The notes: generated from the letters alone by a model not told the origin. A stretch of 8,125 bases of DNA from CAYRKT01 sp964425005 (GCA_964425005.1 CAYRKT010000076.1:1-8125), one strand, 5' to 3'. Shown: positions 1 to 6,816, counted from the stretch's first letter. Translations and numbers: made by a program.

Positions 1-22
1 CCTTCCCTCCCCCCAATACCAG

Positions 23-52
23 GGCGGAGGCCCCTATCCCGAGGCCTCCGCC
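23..52 (-). terminator. Candidate hairpin downstream of the focA-like gene
   Basis: Ten-base perfect arms (23-32 and 43-52, GGCGGAGGCC and its complement) enclose a 10-base loop, 46 bases after the focA-like stop codon. The stem is very GC-rich. On the minus strand no U-run follows it, so it is not a classical intrinsic terminator. It could slow or stabilise the 3' end of the transcript. Positions 1-98 hold no gene that I can support. Confidence 0.35.
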
Positions 53-98
53 GCCGCGATCCAGGAGCGCTCCCCCCAACGCGAAGACACCTGCTCCT

Positions 99-932
99 CT
101 ACTCGTTGCCGGTCATGACCAGCTTGTCCTTGAAGACGAGGAAGTAGAAGACGGCGACGAAGAGGACGCCGCCCACTATGTTGCCCAGCGTGACGGGTAC
201 GAGGTTGTTCAGGTAGCCGCCCAGGGAGAGGTAGGAGAGCTTCTCGGGGGAGAGCTCGCTCAGGGCCACCACGGAGCTATCCCCTTTGGCCAGGATGCCC
301 AGGGCTATGAAGTACATGTTGGCGATGCTGTGCTCGTAGCCGGAGGCCACGAAGCCCATTATGGGGAAGAATATGGCGAAGATCTTCCCCACCACGTCCT
401 GAGCCGACATGCTCATCCAGACCGCCATGACCACTAGCCAGTTGCACAGGATGCCCCTGAAGAAGCTCTGCCCCCAGGGGAGGCTCGCCTTGTTGGCGGC
501 TATCTTCAGCGCGTTGGCCCCCACCATCCCCACGTCCAGGCCGCTCACGTGGACCAGGAAGGCCACGGTCAGGGAACCTATCAGGTTGGCGAAGTACACC
601 CAAAACCAGTTCCTGAACATGCCGTAGGGGGTGACGCATCCGGACATGACGCCCATGGGCATGAGGCAGTTGCCGGTGAAAAGCTCCCCTCCTCCTATCA
701 CCACGAGCATCAGGCCCATCGAGAAGACCGCCCCGGTGTAGAACCGCGCGAGCCCAACCCCCACGTACTTGGCGGCGTCCTGGCTCACCACCGTGGCGAG
801 GAAGCCCGCGAGGGCTATGTAGGCGCCCCCGAGGAAGCCCATGATGAGCATCTGCCCTATCGTCCAGTTGGCCTTGGCTATGGCCACGTTGCAGGCGTTC
901 TTGGCTATCTCACCAGGAGCCTTGAAGTTCAC
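99..932 (-). CDS. focA: Formate/nitrite transporter family channel (FocA/FdhC/NirC type)
   Basis: A 277-residue integral membrane protein of the FNT family, which forms pentameric channels for small monovalent anions such as formate, nitrite or hydrosulfide. The length is normal for the family and about six hydrophobic segments are visible. Family hallmarks are present: GELFTGN at residues 82-88 (the interrupted second helix and omega loop that gates the pore), CNW at 163-165, GYEHSIANMY at 198-207 with the pore histidine at H201, and VTLGNIVGG at 247-255. The start is GTG, chosen because a full AAAGGAGGT ribosome binding site lies 9 bases upstream. It sits downstream of the formate dehydrogenase genes on the same strand, so formate is the likely substrate. 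Import or export cannot be told from sequence, and nitrite remains a possible alternative substrate. A palindrome and a separate strong ribosome binding site suggest expression partly independent of the enzyme genes. Confidence 0.93.
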   Translation of the reverse strand: MNFKAPGEIAKNACNVAIAKANWTIGQMLIMGFLGGAYIALAGFLATVVSQDAAKYVGVGLARFYTGAVFSMGLMLVVIGGGELFTGNCLMPMGVMSGCVTPYGMFRNWFWVYFANLIGSLTVAFLVHVSGLDVGMVGANALKIAANKASLPWGQSFFRGILCNWLVVMAVWMSMSAQDVVGKIFAIFFPIMGFVASGYEHSIANMYFIALGILAKGDSSVVALSELSPEKLSYLSLGGYLNNLVPVTLGNIVGGVLFVAVFYFLVFKDKLVMTGNE

Positions 933-941
933 TTCAACTCT

Positions 942-950
942 ACCTCCTTT
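942..950 (-). promoter_or_regulatory. Canonical Shine-Dalgarno for the focA-like gene
   Basis: AAAGGAGGT on the minus strand, nine bases before the GTG at 932. This is a full complement to the 3' end of bacterial 16S rRNA and fixes the GTG as start. It differs from the G-run sites of the four enzyme genes upstream. Confidence 0.8.
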
Positions 951-973
951 CGCTCTCCCAGAGGAACTCCAAC

Positions 974-1001
974 CCAGGACTACCTCTCTCCAGGACTAAC
1001 T
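974..1001. repeat. Two 12-base direct repeats upstream of focA
   Basis: The 12-base unit ccaggactaNct occurs at 974-985 and 990-1001, differing at one base, with a start-to-start distance of 16 bases. The pair lies between the GC-rich palindrome and the focA ribosome binding site. It could be a regulator-binding site or leader structure, or simply a small duplication. No known operator is recognised. Confidence 0.4.
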
Positions 1002-1022
1002 GTTTGAGGACCAGCCTCGAGG

Positions 1023-1054
1023 CCCGGCCCGGGCGCTCGAGCGCCCGGGCCGGG
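1023..1054. terminator. Perfect 32-base GC-rich palindrome between fdhA and focA
   Basis: Sixteen-base arms (1023-1038 and 1039-1054) are perfectly complementary with no spacer, and 30 of 32 bases are G or C. It begins 10 bases after the fdhA stop codon. In RNA it would form a very stable hairpin closing on a small CUCGAG loop. No U-run follows on the minus strand (four T precede it instead). It is therefore best read as an attenuating or 3'-end-protecting element between the enzyme genes and the channel gene rather than a textbook terminator. The 8-base word ccagcctc flanks it on both sides (1011-1018 and 1059-1066). Confidence 0.5.
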
Positions 1055-1064
1055 AAAACCAGCC

Positions 1065-3776
1065 TCAGAGCTTCTCGATCCTCACGGCGTTGACCTTGAG
1101 GGGCGGCATCTTGGAGGCGGGACAGCGCTCCTTCGAGGAGGTCAGCTGGTTGGCCGCCGCCTCGGAGAAGTGGAAGGGGAGGAAGACCGATCCGGGGGCC
1201 ACCCGATCGGTGACCAAGGCCTTGCACTCTATGGAGCCGCGGCGCGAGCTGACCCTGACCATGTCCCCGTCGGATATGCCGAGCCTGAGGGCGTCCTCCG
1301 GGTTGACCTCCACGAACATCTCCCTGATGAACTCGCCGGGCGCGGAGCGCCTGCTCATGCTGCCGGTGTGGTAGTGGTAGAGGATCCTGCCGGTGGACGC
1401 CAGGAAGGGGTACTCCTCGTCGGGCCACTCGTGGGGCGCCCTCCAGTGACACGGGGAGAACCTCGCCCTGCCGCCCTCCCTCGGGAACCTCTCCACGTGA
1501 AGTGTCGGGGTGCCGGGGTGGTCCTCCGAGGGACAGGGCCAGGGTATGCCCTTCTCCTCGATCCTGCTGTAGGTGATGCCCGCGTAGGCGGGGAGCACCT
1601 TCCGGATCTCCTCGAAGATCTCCTCAGCGCTGGAGTAGTTCCAGTCGAAGCCCATGAGCCTGGCCAGATCCGCGATTATCTGCCAGTCGGGCCTGGCCTC
1701 CCCCGGGGGGTTGACCGCCTTCCTGACCCTCTGGACCGTCCTGGTGGTGTTGGTGAAGGTCCCGTCCTTCTCCGCCCAGCTGGCGGCGGGAAGGACCACG
1801 TGGGCGAGCTGGGCCGTCTCGGTGAGGAATATGTCCTGGACCACCAGGAAGTCCAGCTTCTCCAGGGCCTCCCTCACGTGGGCTATGTCGGGGTCGCTCA
1901 CCATGGGGTTCTCCCCCATGATGAACATGGCCCTGATCGTCCCGCCCAGGGCGGCGTCCATCATCTCCGTCACGGTGAGCCCGGAACCCGTCGGCAGCTC
2001 CTTGCCCCAGACCTTCGCGAACCTCTCGCGGGCCGCCTGGTCCATCGGGTTCTGATATCCGGGCAGGAAGGAGGGGAGAGCGCCCACGTCGCAGGCGCCC
2101 TGGACGTTGTTCTGACCCCTCAGGGGGTTCACGCCGGTGCCGGGGCGGCCTATCATGCCGCAGAGCAGCGCCAGGTTAGCTATGGCCCTGACGTTGTCGG
2201 TCCCCTGGGAGTGCTGGGTGATCCCCATGGTGTAGAATATGGCCGAGTTGGGACCCCTGGCGTAGAGGTGGGCCGCCCTCTCTATCAGCTCCGGGGCTAC
2301 GCCGGTTATCTCGCTGACCCTCTGCGGGGTGTAGGAGGACACCAGCTCCTTGAGAGCCTCGAAGTTCTCCGTCCTCTCCCTGATGAAAGCGTCGTTCTGG
2401 AGGCCGTCCCTTATTATGACGTGCATTATGCCGTTCAGCAGGGCCACGTCGGTGCCGTTCTTGTGCTGCAGGAACAGGTCGGCGTAGTTGGCCATCTCTA
2501 TTCTCCTGGGATCGCAGACTATCAGCTTGGCCCCCTGGCGCTTCCTCTCCTTCAGGAAGGAGCCTATCACGGGGTGGGTCTCGGTGACGTTGGAACCTAT
2601 GAGGAATATGACGTCGCAGCTCTTTATGGACTCGTAGTCGTTGGTCATGGCGCCGCTGCCCAGGACCTCCCTGAGCCCCACCACGGAGGGGGCGTGGCAC
2701 AGCCTGGCGCAGTGGTCCACGTTGTTGGTCCCCACCACCACCCTGGCGAACTTCTGAAGGAGGTAGTTATCCTCGTTGGTGCAGCGAGCGGAGGCCAGAA
2801 AGCCTATCGCGTCCGGCCCGAACTCCTCCGCCACCTGGCCGAGCCTGCTGGCCACGAGCCTCAGGGCCTCATCCCAGGAGGCCTCGCGGAAGCGCCCATC
2901 CTCCTTGATGAGGGGCTTCGTGAGCCTGTCGGGGCTGTGGACGAACTGCCACGCGAAGCGCCCCTTGACGCAGGACCTGCCCCTGTTGAGGGCGGAGGGG
3001 CTCAGGTGATCGGTGGTGACGTTGGCTATCCTGCCGGTCTTCCTGTTGACGTTTATGTAGAGCTCGCAGCCCACCCCGCAGTAGGGGCAGACCGTCTTGA
3101 CCTTGTCCAGCTCCCAGGGCCTTCCCTGCCCCACCGATGGCTTCTCGTACAGGGCCCCGACGGGACAGAGCTGCACGCATTGACCGCAGAAGACGCAGTC
3201 GGAATTCTCTATGGTGGTGCCGACGGGAGGCTCCACGGAGGTCCTTATGCCCCTGTTCTGGAAGTCTATGGCGTGGTACTGGGCCAGGCTATCGCAGGCC
3301 CTGACGCACCTGCCGCAGAGGATGCACTTGTTCATGTCGCGCACGTAGAAGGGGTTCCTGTCCTCCAGGGGCCTGCTCCTTTCGACGTCGCCCGGGTCGG
3401 CGAAGCTGGAGCGCTCCACGCCGAGCTCGTAGGCCACGTCCTGAAGCTCGCACTTGCCGTTGCTGGGACAGCTGAAGCAGTCGAGCGGATGCCTTATCAG
3501 CAAGAGCTCCACGACGAACCTCCTGGCCTCCAGGACCCTCTGGGTCCTGGTGTGCACGACCATCCCGGGGGTCACCGGGGTGGTGCAGGCGGTCAGCAGC
3601 TTGGGGTTGCCCTCCACCTCCACGAGACAAAGCCTGCAAGCCCCCACGGGCTCAAGGGCGGGATGATCGCACAGGGTGGGTATGCGAATCCCGGCCCTCC
3701 GGGCAGCCTGAAGGATGGTGGAGCCGCTCTCCACCTCTACCCTGACTCCATCTATGGTGAGCTCCACGCTCTGCAA
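1065..3776 (-). CDS. fdhA: Formate dehydrogenase catalytic subunit with NuoG-like N-terminus (Cys type)
   Basis: A 903-residue cytoplasmic molybdenum or tungsten bis-PGD enzyme that interconverts formate and CO2. The N-terminus carries a plant-type [2Fe-2S] site (C36, C47, C50, C64), a His-Cys [4Fe-4S] site (H96, C100, C103, C109) and two ferredoxin [4Fe-4S] motifs (C151/154/157/161 and C194/197/200/204). The catalytic part starts with the proximal cluster (C230, C233, C237, C269). The metal ligand is C360, codon TGC, where E. coli FdhF has selenocysteine. The next residue H361 and R553 in PLRGQNN match the catalytic His141 and Arg333 of FdhF with the same 193-residue offset. No Tat signal is seen. 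The likely start is TTG, 7 bases after a G6 run, and the gene begins 18 bases after the nuoF-like stop. It should receive or give electrons through the NuoEF-like partners upstream. NAD versus NADP, and Mo versus W, cannot be read from sequence. Confidence 0.95.
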   Translation of the reverse strand: MQSVELTIDGVRVEVESGSTILQAARRAGIRIPTLCDHPALEPVGACRLCLVEVEGNPKLLTACTTPVTPGMVVHTRTQRVLEARRFVVELLLIRHPLDCFSCPSNGKCELQDVAYELGVERSSFADPGDVERSRPLEDRNPFYVRDMNKCILCGRCVRACDSLAQYHAIDFQNRGIRTSVEPPVGTTIENSDCVFCGQCVQLCPVGALYEKPSVGQGRPWELDKVKTVCPYCGVGCELYINVNRKTGRIANVTTDHLSPSALNRGRSCVKGRFAWQFVHSPDRLTKPLIKEDGRFREASWDEALRLVASRLGQVAEEFGPDAIGFLASARCTNEDNYLLQKFARVVVGTNNVDHCARLCHAPSVVGLREVLGSGAMTNDYESIKSCDVIFLIGSNVTETHPVIGSFLKERKRQGAKLIVCDPRRIEMANYADLFLQHKNGTDVALLNGIMHVIIRDGLQNDAFIRERTENFEALKELVSSYTPQRVSEITGVAPELIERAAHLYARGPNSAIFYTMGITQHSQGTDNVRAIANLALLCGMIGRPGTGVNPLRGQNNVQGACDVGALPSFLPGYQNPMDQAARERFAKVWGKELPTGSGLTVTEMMDAALGGTIRAMFIMGENPMVSDPDIAHVREALEKLDFLVVQDIFLTETAQLAHVVLPAASWAEKDGTFTNTTRTVQRVRKAVNPPGEARPDWQIIADLARLMGFDWNYSSAEEIFEEIRKVLPAYAGITYSRIEEKGIPWPCPSEDHPGTPTLHVERFPREGGRARFSPCHWRAPHEWPDEEYPFLASTGRILYHYHTGSMSRRSAPGEFIREMFVEVNPEDALRLGISDGDMVRVSSRRGSIECKALVTDRVAPGSVFLPFHFSEAAANQLTSSKERCPASKMPPLKVNAVRIEKL

Positions 3777-3794
3777 GGTCGCTCCCCCCTCGCT

Positions 3795-5588
3795 TTACTT
3801 CCTGAAAACGGCCCCCACCGGGCAGACCTCGGCGCAGGCGCCGCACTTGATGCACTTCCCGGTGTCTATCACGTGCGCCTTCTTGACCTGTCCGCTTATG
3901 GCCCCTACGGGACAGGTCCTCGCGCACTTCGTACAGCCTATGCACTTCTCGGGGTCTATGTGGAAGCTGATCAACGCCAAGCAGACGCCAGCTGGACACT
4001 TCCTGTCCCTTATGTGACACTCGTACTCGTCCCTGAAGTAACGAAGAGTCGTCAAGACCGGGTTGGGGGCGGTCTGGCCGAGGCCGCACAGGGAGGCCTC
4101 CTTCACCCAGACCCCAAGCCTCATCAGCCTGTCCAGGTCCTCCTCCTTGCCCTCCCCCTCCGTGATCTTCCTCAGGATGTCCAGCATCTTCTTGGTGCCC
4201 TCGCGGCACGGAACGCACTTGCCGCAGGACTCGGCCTGCGTGAACTCCAGGAAGAACTTGGCCACGTCCACCATGCAGGTGTCCTCGTCCATGACCACGA
4301 GACCGCCGGAACCCATGATCGCCCCGGCTCCCGTGAGGGACTCGTAGCTTATCGGGAGGTCCAGGTGCTGCTCCGTCAGACAGCCGCCGGAAGGACCGCC
4401 TATCTGCACCGCCTTGAATTTCTTGCCGCCGATTATCCCACCGCCTATGTCGAAGACGATCTCCCGAATCGTCGTCCCCATCGGCACCTCTATCAGGCCC
4501 GTGTTGTTCACCTTGCCGGTGAGGGCGAAGACCTTCGTGCCCTTCGAGTGCTCAGTGCCCATGGAGGCGAACCAGTCGCCGCCCCGGAGTATTATCGGCG
4601 GCACGTTGGCCCAGGTCTCCACGTTGTTTATGTTCGTGGGCTTATCCCACAGGCCCCTGTTAGCGGGGAACGGAGGACGAGGACGAGGCATGCCCCTCTT
4701 GCCCTCGATGGAGGCTATCAACGCCGTCTCCTCGCCGCAGACAAAAGCCCCCGCCCCCTCCCTCAGATGAACCCTGAAGGAGAAGCCGGTGCCCAGGATG
4801 TTATCCCCCAGAAGCCCGTACTCCTCCGCCTGAGCTATGGCGTGCTTGAGCCTCTTGACCGCCAGCGGGTACTCCGCCCGGCAGTAGATGTAGCCCTCGT
4901 CGGCCCCTATCGCGTAGGCCCCTATCGCCATGCCCTCCAGCACCGAGTGGGGATCCCCCTCCAGGATGGACCTGTCCATGAACGCACCGGGGTCCCCCTC
5001 GTCGGCGTTGCATATCACGTACTTCTTATCTCCTTTGGCCTTCCTGCAGAACTCCCACTTCATCCCCGTCGGGAAGCCGCCGCCGCCCCTGCCCCTCAGC
5101 CCGGACCTCTTTATCTCGTCTATGACCTCCTCGGGCGTCATCTCCGTCAAGACCTTCGCCAGCGCCTGATAGCCGTCCCTAGCGATGTATTCCTCTATGT
5201 TGTCGGGGTTTATGTAACCACAGTTCCTTAGAGCTATCCTCACCTGCTTGGCGTAAAAGGGGATCTCGCTGTACTTCCTGACCGCCTCGACGGCGCCCGC
5301 CTCCCGGTAGAGCAGCCGCTGGACTATCCGCCCCTTGTAGAGATGCTCCTCCACTATCTCCCTGGCGTCCTCCGGCTGAACGCGAACGTAGAAGACCCCC
5401 TCAGGATACACCACCACTATGGGTCCGGACTCGCACATCCCGTGGCAACCCGTCTGGACGAGGGCCACCTCCTTGTCCAGACCCCTCCTGGCCAGCTCCT
5501 CCCTCAGGGCCTCCCGGACCTTCGAGCTGCCGCTGGAACTACAACCGGTCCCGCCGCACACCAGAACGTGGCTACGATATACAGGCAT
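3795..5588 (-). CDS. hndC: NuoF/HndC-like NAD(P)H-binding flavoprotein subunit with C-terminal ferredoxin domain
   Basis: A 597-residue diaphorase subunit that binds FMN and NAD(P)(H). Domains in order: a thioredoxin-like [2Fe-2S] domain (C11, C16, C48, C52); the NuoF core with [16 protein letters not shown] at 163-178, [10 protein letters not shown] at 194-203 and [13 protein letters not shown] at 278-290; an SLBB-type region; the NuoF [4Fe-4S] site (C455, C458, C461, C501); and a C-terminal two-cluster ferredoxin domain (C549/552/555/559 and C579/582/585/589). This arrangement is that of HndC and HydB of NADP-reducing and bifurcating hydrogenases, longer than respiratory NuoF. The open frame extends upstream to 5765, but ATG at 5588 is chosen: a G6 run lies 6 bases before it and it clears the preceding gene by 11 bases. 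The symbol marks family type; the catalytic partner here is a formate dehydrogenase, not a hydrogenase. Confidence 0.93.
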   Translation of the reverse strand: MPVYRSHVLVCGGTGCSSSGSSKVREALREELARRGLDKEVALVQTGCHGMCESGPIVVVYPEGVFYVRVQPEDAREIVEEHLYKGRIVQRLLYREAGAVEAVRKYSEIPFYAKQVRIALRNCGYINPDNIEEYIARDGYQALAKVLTEMTPEEVIDEIKRSGLRGRGGGGFPTGMKWEFCRKAKGDKKYVICNADEGDPGAFMDRSILEGDPHSVLEGMAIGAYAIGADEGYIYCRAEYPLAVKRLKHAIAQAEEYGLLGDNILGTGFSFRVHLREGAGAFVCGEETALIASIEGKRGMPRPRPPFPANRGLWDKPTNINNVETWANVPPIILRGGDWFASMGTEHSKGTKVFALTGKVNNTGLIEVPMGTTIREIVFDIGGGIIGGKKFKAVQIGGPSGGCLTEQHLDLPISYESLTGAGAIMGSGGLVVMDEDTCMVDVAKFFLEFTQAESCGKCVPCREGTKKMLDILRKITEGEGKEEDLDRLMRLGVWVKEASLCGLGQTAPNPVLTTLRYFRDEYECHIRDRKCPAGVCLALISFHIDPEKCIGCTKCARTCPVGAISGQVKKAHVIDTGKCIKCGACAEVCPVGAVFRK

Positions 5589-5599
5589 GACCAACCCCC

Positions 5600-5977
5600 C
5601 TAATCGGCCCTTCCCACCAGCTTCTCCGCGTATATCCGCCCGTTGACCACGTGCTCGGATATGATCAGGGGCACATCCTGCGGCGTCACCCTGCCGTAGG
5701 TGATCCTGGGCTCCCCGGGCCTTATCACGTCCAGAAGCGGCTCGTTCTGGCACATCCCTATACAACCGGTGCTCTCCACCACCACGTCCTTCAGGCCCCT
5801 CTTCTCTATCTCCTCCAAAACCGCCCTCATGACCTCCCTGGCCCCAGCCGCTATGCCGCAGGTCCCAAGGCCGATTATCACCCTAACCTTGTCCTTGGGA
5901 GAGCGCAAAGAAGTCTGATCCTGCGCCCCCTCCTTTATCCTCCTGAGATCCTCCAGGCTCATGATCCTCTTGCCCAC
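5600..5977 (-). CDS. hndB: HndB-like thioredoxin-fold ferredoxin subunit
   Basis: A small protein (125 residues from the GTG start) resembling HndB of the NADP-reducing hydrogenase and the N-terminal thioredoxin-like [2Fe-2S] domain of NuoF/HndC. Visible motifs, numbered from the GTG start, are GTCGIAAGA near residues 38-46 with C40, and TGCIGMC with C72 and C76. Only three cysteines are present, one fewer than the four of a standard domain of this fold, so cluster binding is uncertain. The start could be TTG at 5983, GTG at 5977 or ATG at 5962. GTG is preferred because the same G-run plus TTGGTC string precedes it as precedes the ATG of the next gene. It lies between the NuoE-like and NuoF-like genes, 21 and 11 bases from its neighbours, so it is probably a structural or electron-carrying part of the same complex. 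Confidence 0.88.
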   Translation of the reverse strand: MGKRIMSLEDLRRIKEGAQDQTSLRSPKDKVRVIIGLGTCGIAAGAREVMRAVLEEIEKRGLKDVVVESTGCIGMCQNEPLLDVIRPGEPRITYGRVTPQDVPLIISEHVVNGRIYAEKLVGRAD

Positions 5978-5998
5978 GACCAACCCCCCCAGGGAGAA

Positions 5999-6463
5999 CT
6001 ACCTGTACTGATCCAGTATCCCCTTAACCTTATCCGGCGTAAGCCTCCCGTGCGTCTCGTCGTTGATCATCATGACGGGCGCAAGACCACACGCGCCCAG
6101 ACAGGCCACGGGCTCCAGGGTGAACCTCAAATCCGGCGTGGTGCCTCCCTCCTCTATGCCCAGTATCTCCTTGACCTTCTCCAGGATCTTCAAGCTACCC
6201 CTGACGTGACAGGCGGTGCCGCGGCAGACCCTTATCACGTACTTGCCCCTCGGCTTAAGGTGAAACTGCGCGTAGAAGGTCGCCACGCTGTAGATCTCGC
6301 TCCTGGGCACCAGCAGCTCCTTCGATATGACCTCGACCGCCTCAGAGGGTATGTAGCCGAACTCCTCCTGAACCCTCTGCAGTATCGGGATCAAACCACC
6401 CCTCTGACCCTTCCAGGGCAACACTATCTCCCTCGTCCTGGAGAAGACCTCACCCCGATCCAA
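5999..6463 (-). CDS. hndA: NuoE/HndA-like [2Fe-2S] subunit
   Basis: A small diaphorase subunit of the NuoE 24-kDa family (154 residues from this start). The N-terminal half is the helical bundle with GYIPSEAVEVISKEL and SVATFYAQFHLKPRGK, typical of the family. The C-terminal half is a thioredoxin-like domain with cluster ligands in CRGTAC and CLGAC. The spacing is C-x4-C, then 35 residues, then C-x3-C, the normal [2Fe-2S] set. It pairs with the NuoF-like subunit and is first in the operon, 21 bases before the hndB-like gene. No ATG lies near the N-terminus. TTG at 6463 is preferred because a G6 run ends 8 bases upstream; TTG at 6484 and GTG at 6472 are also in frame. The same family occurs in complex I, NAD-reducing hydrogenases and NAD-linked formate dehydrogenases; the neighbours favour the last. 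Confidence 0.92.
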   Translation of the reverse strand: MDRGEVFSRTREIVLPWKGQRGGLIPILQRVQEEFGYIPSEAVEVISKELLVPRSEIYSVATFYAQFHLKPRGKYVIRVCRGTACHVRGSLKILEKVKEILGIEEGGTTPDLRFTLEPVACLGACGLAPVMMINDETHGRLTPDKVKGILDQYR

Positions 6464-6521
6464 AACACACACCCCCCAAGCCAAGGCTGCACGATAGAAT
6501 CAGCGAGAAAATCCCCCGATT

Positions 6522-6549
6522 TGAAGCGGCGCCGCCGGACCTGAAGCGG
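6522..6549. repeat. Pair of TGAAGCGG direct repeats, 20-base spacing
   Basis: The 8-base word occurs at 6522-6529 and 6542-6549, exactly 20 bases apart, about two helical turns. The spacing would suit a regulator contacting one face of DNA. It lies in the leader of the formate dehydrogenase operon, 60 to 90 bases before the nuoE-like start. No named regulator is recognised. Confidence 0.35.
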
Positions 6550-6572
6550 ACAAAAAAGTAGGCGGAAGGGCA

Positions 6573-6588
6573 GGCAACAGGAGCGCCC
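6573..6588 (-). promoter_or_regulatory. Weak sigma54-like -24/-12 motif (proximal)
   Basis: Minus-strand GGGCGC-N5-TTGCC compares with the consensus TGGCAC-N5-TTGC and matches 8 of 10 defined bases with the required spacing. Transcription would begin near 6562, about 100 bases before the nuoE-like start. Sigma54 control of formate metabolism is known in enterobacteria (FhlA), but nothing else here proves that sigma54 acts. GC-rich DNA makes chance matches likely. Confidence 0.25.
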
Positions 6589-6630
6589 ATCGCCCCACCG
6601 CGACCCAACGACGCAACAGCGAAAACCTCG

Positions 6631-6646
6631 GGCAACGCCTCGACCA
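6631..6646 (-). promoter_or_regulatory. Weak sigma54-like -24/-12 motif (distal)
   Basis: Minus-strand TGG-N8-TTGC with correct -24/-12 spacing; the bases between the two cores do not match consensus. It lies 58 bases upstream of the proximal motif and just downstream of the sigma70-like promoter. Treat as speculative. Confidence 0.15.
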
Positions 6647-6658
6647 CTCCTCGTGAAA

Positions 6659-6687
6659 AGGATAACATACACGAAAACTAGCGTCAA
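6659..6687 (-). promoter_or_regulatory. Sigma70-like promoter for the formate dehydrogenase operon
   Basis: Minus-strand TTGACG (6687-6682), 17-base spacer, TATCCT (6664-6659). The -35 matches five of six bases and the -10 four of six, at ideal spacing. Transcription would start near 6652, giving a leader of about 190 bases before the nuoE-like gene. Confidence 0.45.
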
Positions 6688-6787
6688 GCTCGGCCCCTTA
6701 AGGACGAGATCCAAATCGGGACGGACGACCGGGACAGCCCCTTCCACACCGGGGAAAACTCCTAAATATTAAGACTCGCCCGGACGG

Positions 6788-6816
6788 TTGCGACGGGGGG
6801 ACAAAAGTGATAGAAT
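6788..6816 (+). promoter_or_regulatory. Sigma70-like promoter for the alcohol dehydrogenase
   Basis: TTGCGA (6788-6793), 17-base spacer, TAGAAT (6811-6816). The -35 matches four of six and the -10 five of six consensus bases. Transcription would start near 6823, leaving a leader of about 26 bases that contains the ribosome binding site. Confidence 0.55.

Noticed and set aside
1065..3776. Nitrate reductase or generic NuoG instead of formate dehydrogenase
   Set aside because: The Cys-His pair with the matching Arg in RGQNN, and the long similarity to FdhF through the C-terminus, favour formate dehydrogenase; FocA next door agrees.
1170..5231. A plus-strand open frame of about 1350 codons antisense to fdhA and the nuoF-like gene
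   Set aside because: It is in exact codon register with both genes, which share the same frame. It stays open only because they avoid TTA, CTA and TCA codons. Its translation is low-complexity, rich in Gly, Pro, Leu and His, and matches no family. It is a codon-bias shadow.
5589..5765. N-terminal extension of the nuoF-like gene by 59 residues
   Set aside because: It would overlap the hndB-like gene, looks like out-of-frame translation, and lacks the clear ribosome binding site found before ATG 5588.
5600..6463. Respiratory complex I (nuo) gene cluster
   Set aside because: No membrane subunits or NuoB/C/D are present. The HndB-like gene, the C-terminal ferredoxin domain of the NuoF-like protein and the adjacent FdhA point to a soluble formate dehydrogenase.
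6550..6562. T6 run on the minus strand as an attenuator in the operon leader
   Set aside because: The only stem upstream that I can draw is short (GGGCG with TGCCC) and ends about ten bases before the T-run, so it does not make a credible terminator.
6450..6668. A 72-codon minus-strand open frame upstream of nuoE, and an internal 46-codon version that could be a leader peptide
   Set aside because: Its first ATG lies within the predicted promoter, the internal ATG has a poor ribosome binding site, and the sequence resembles no family. Overlap with the nuoE start is most simply chance.
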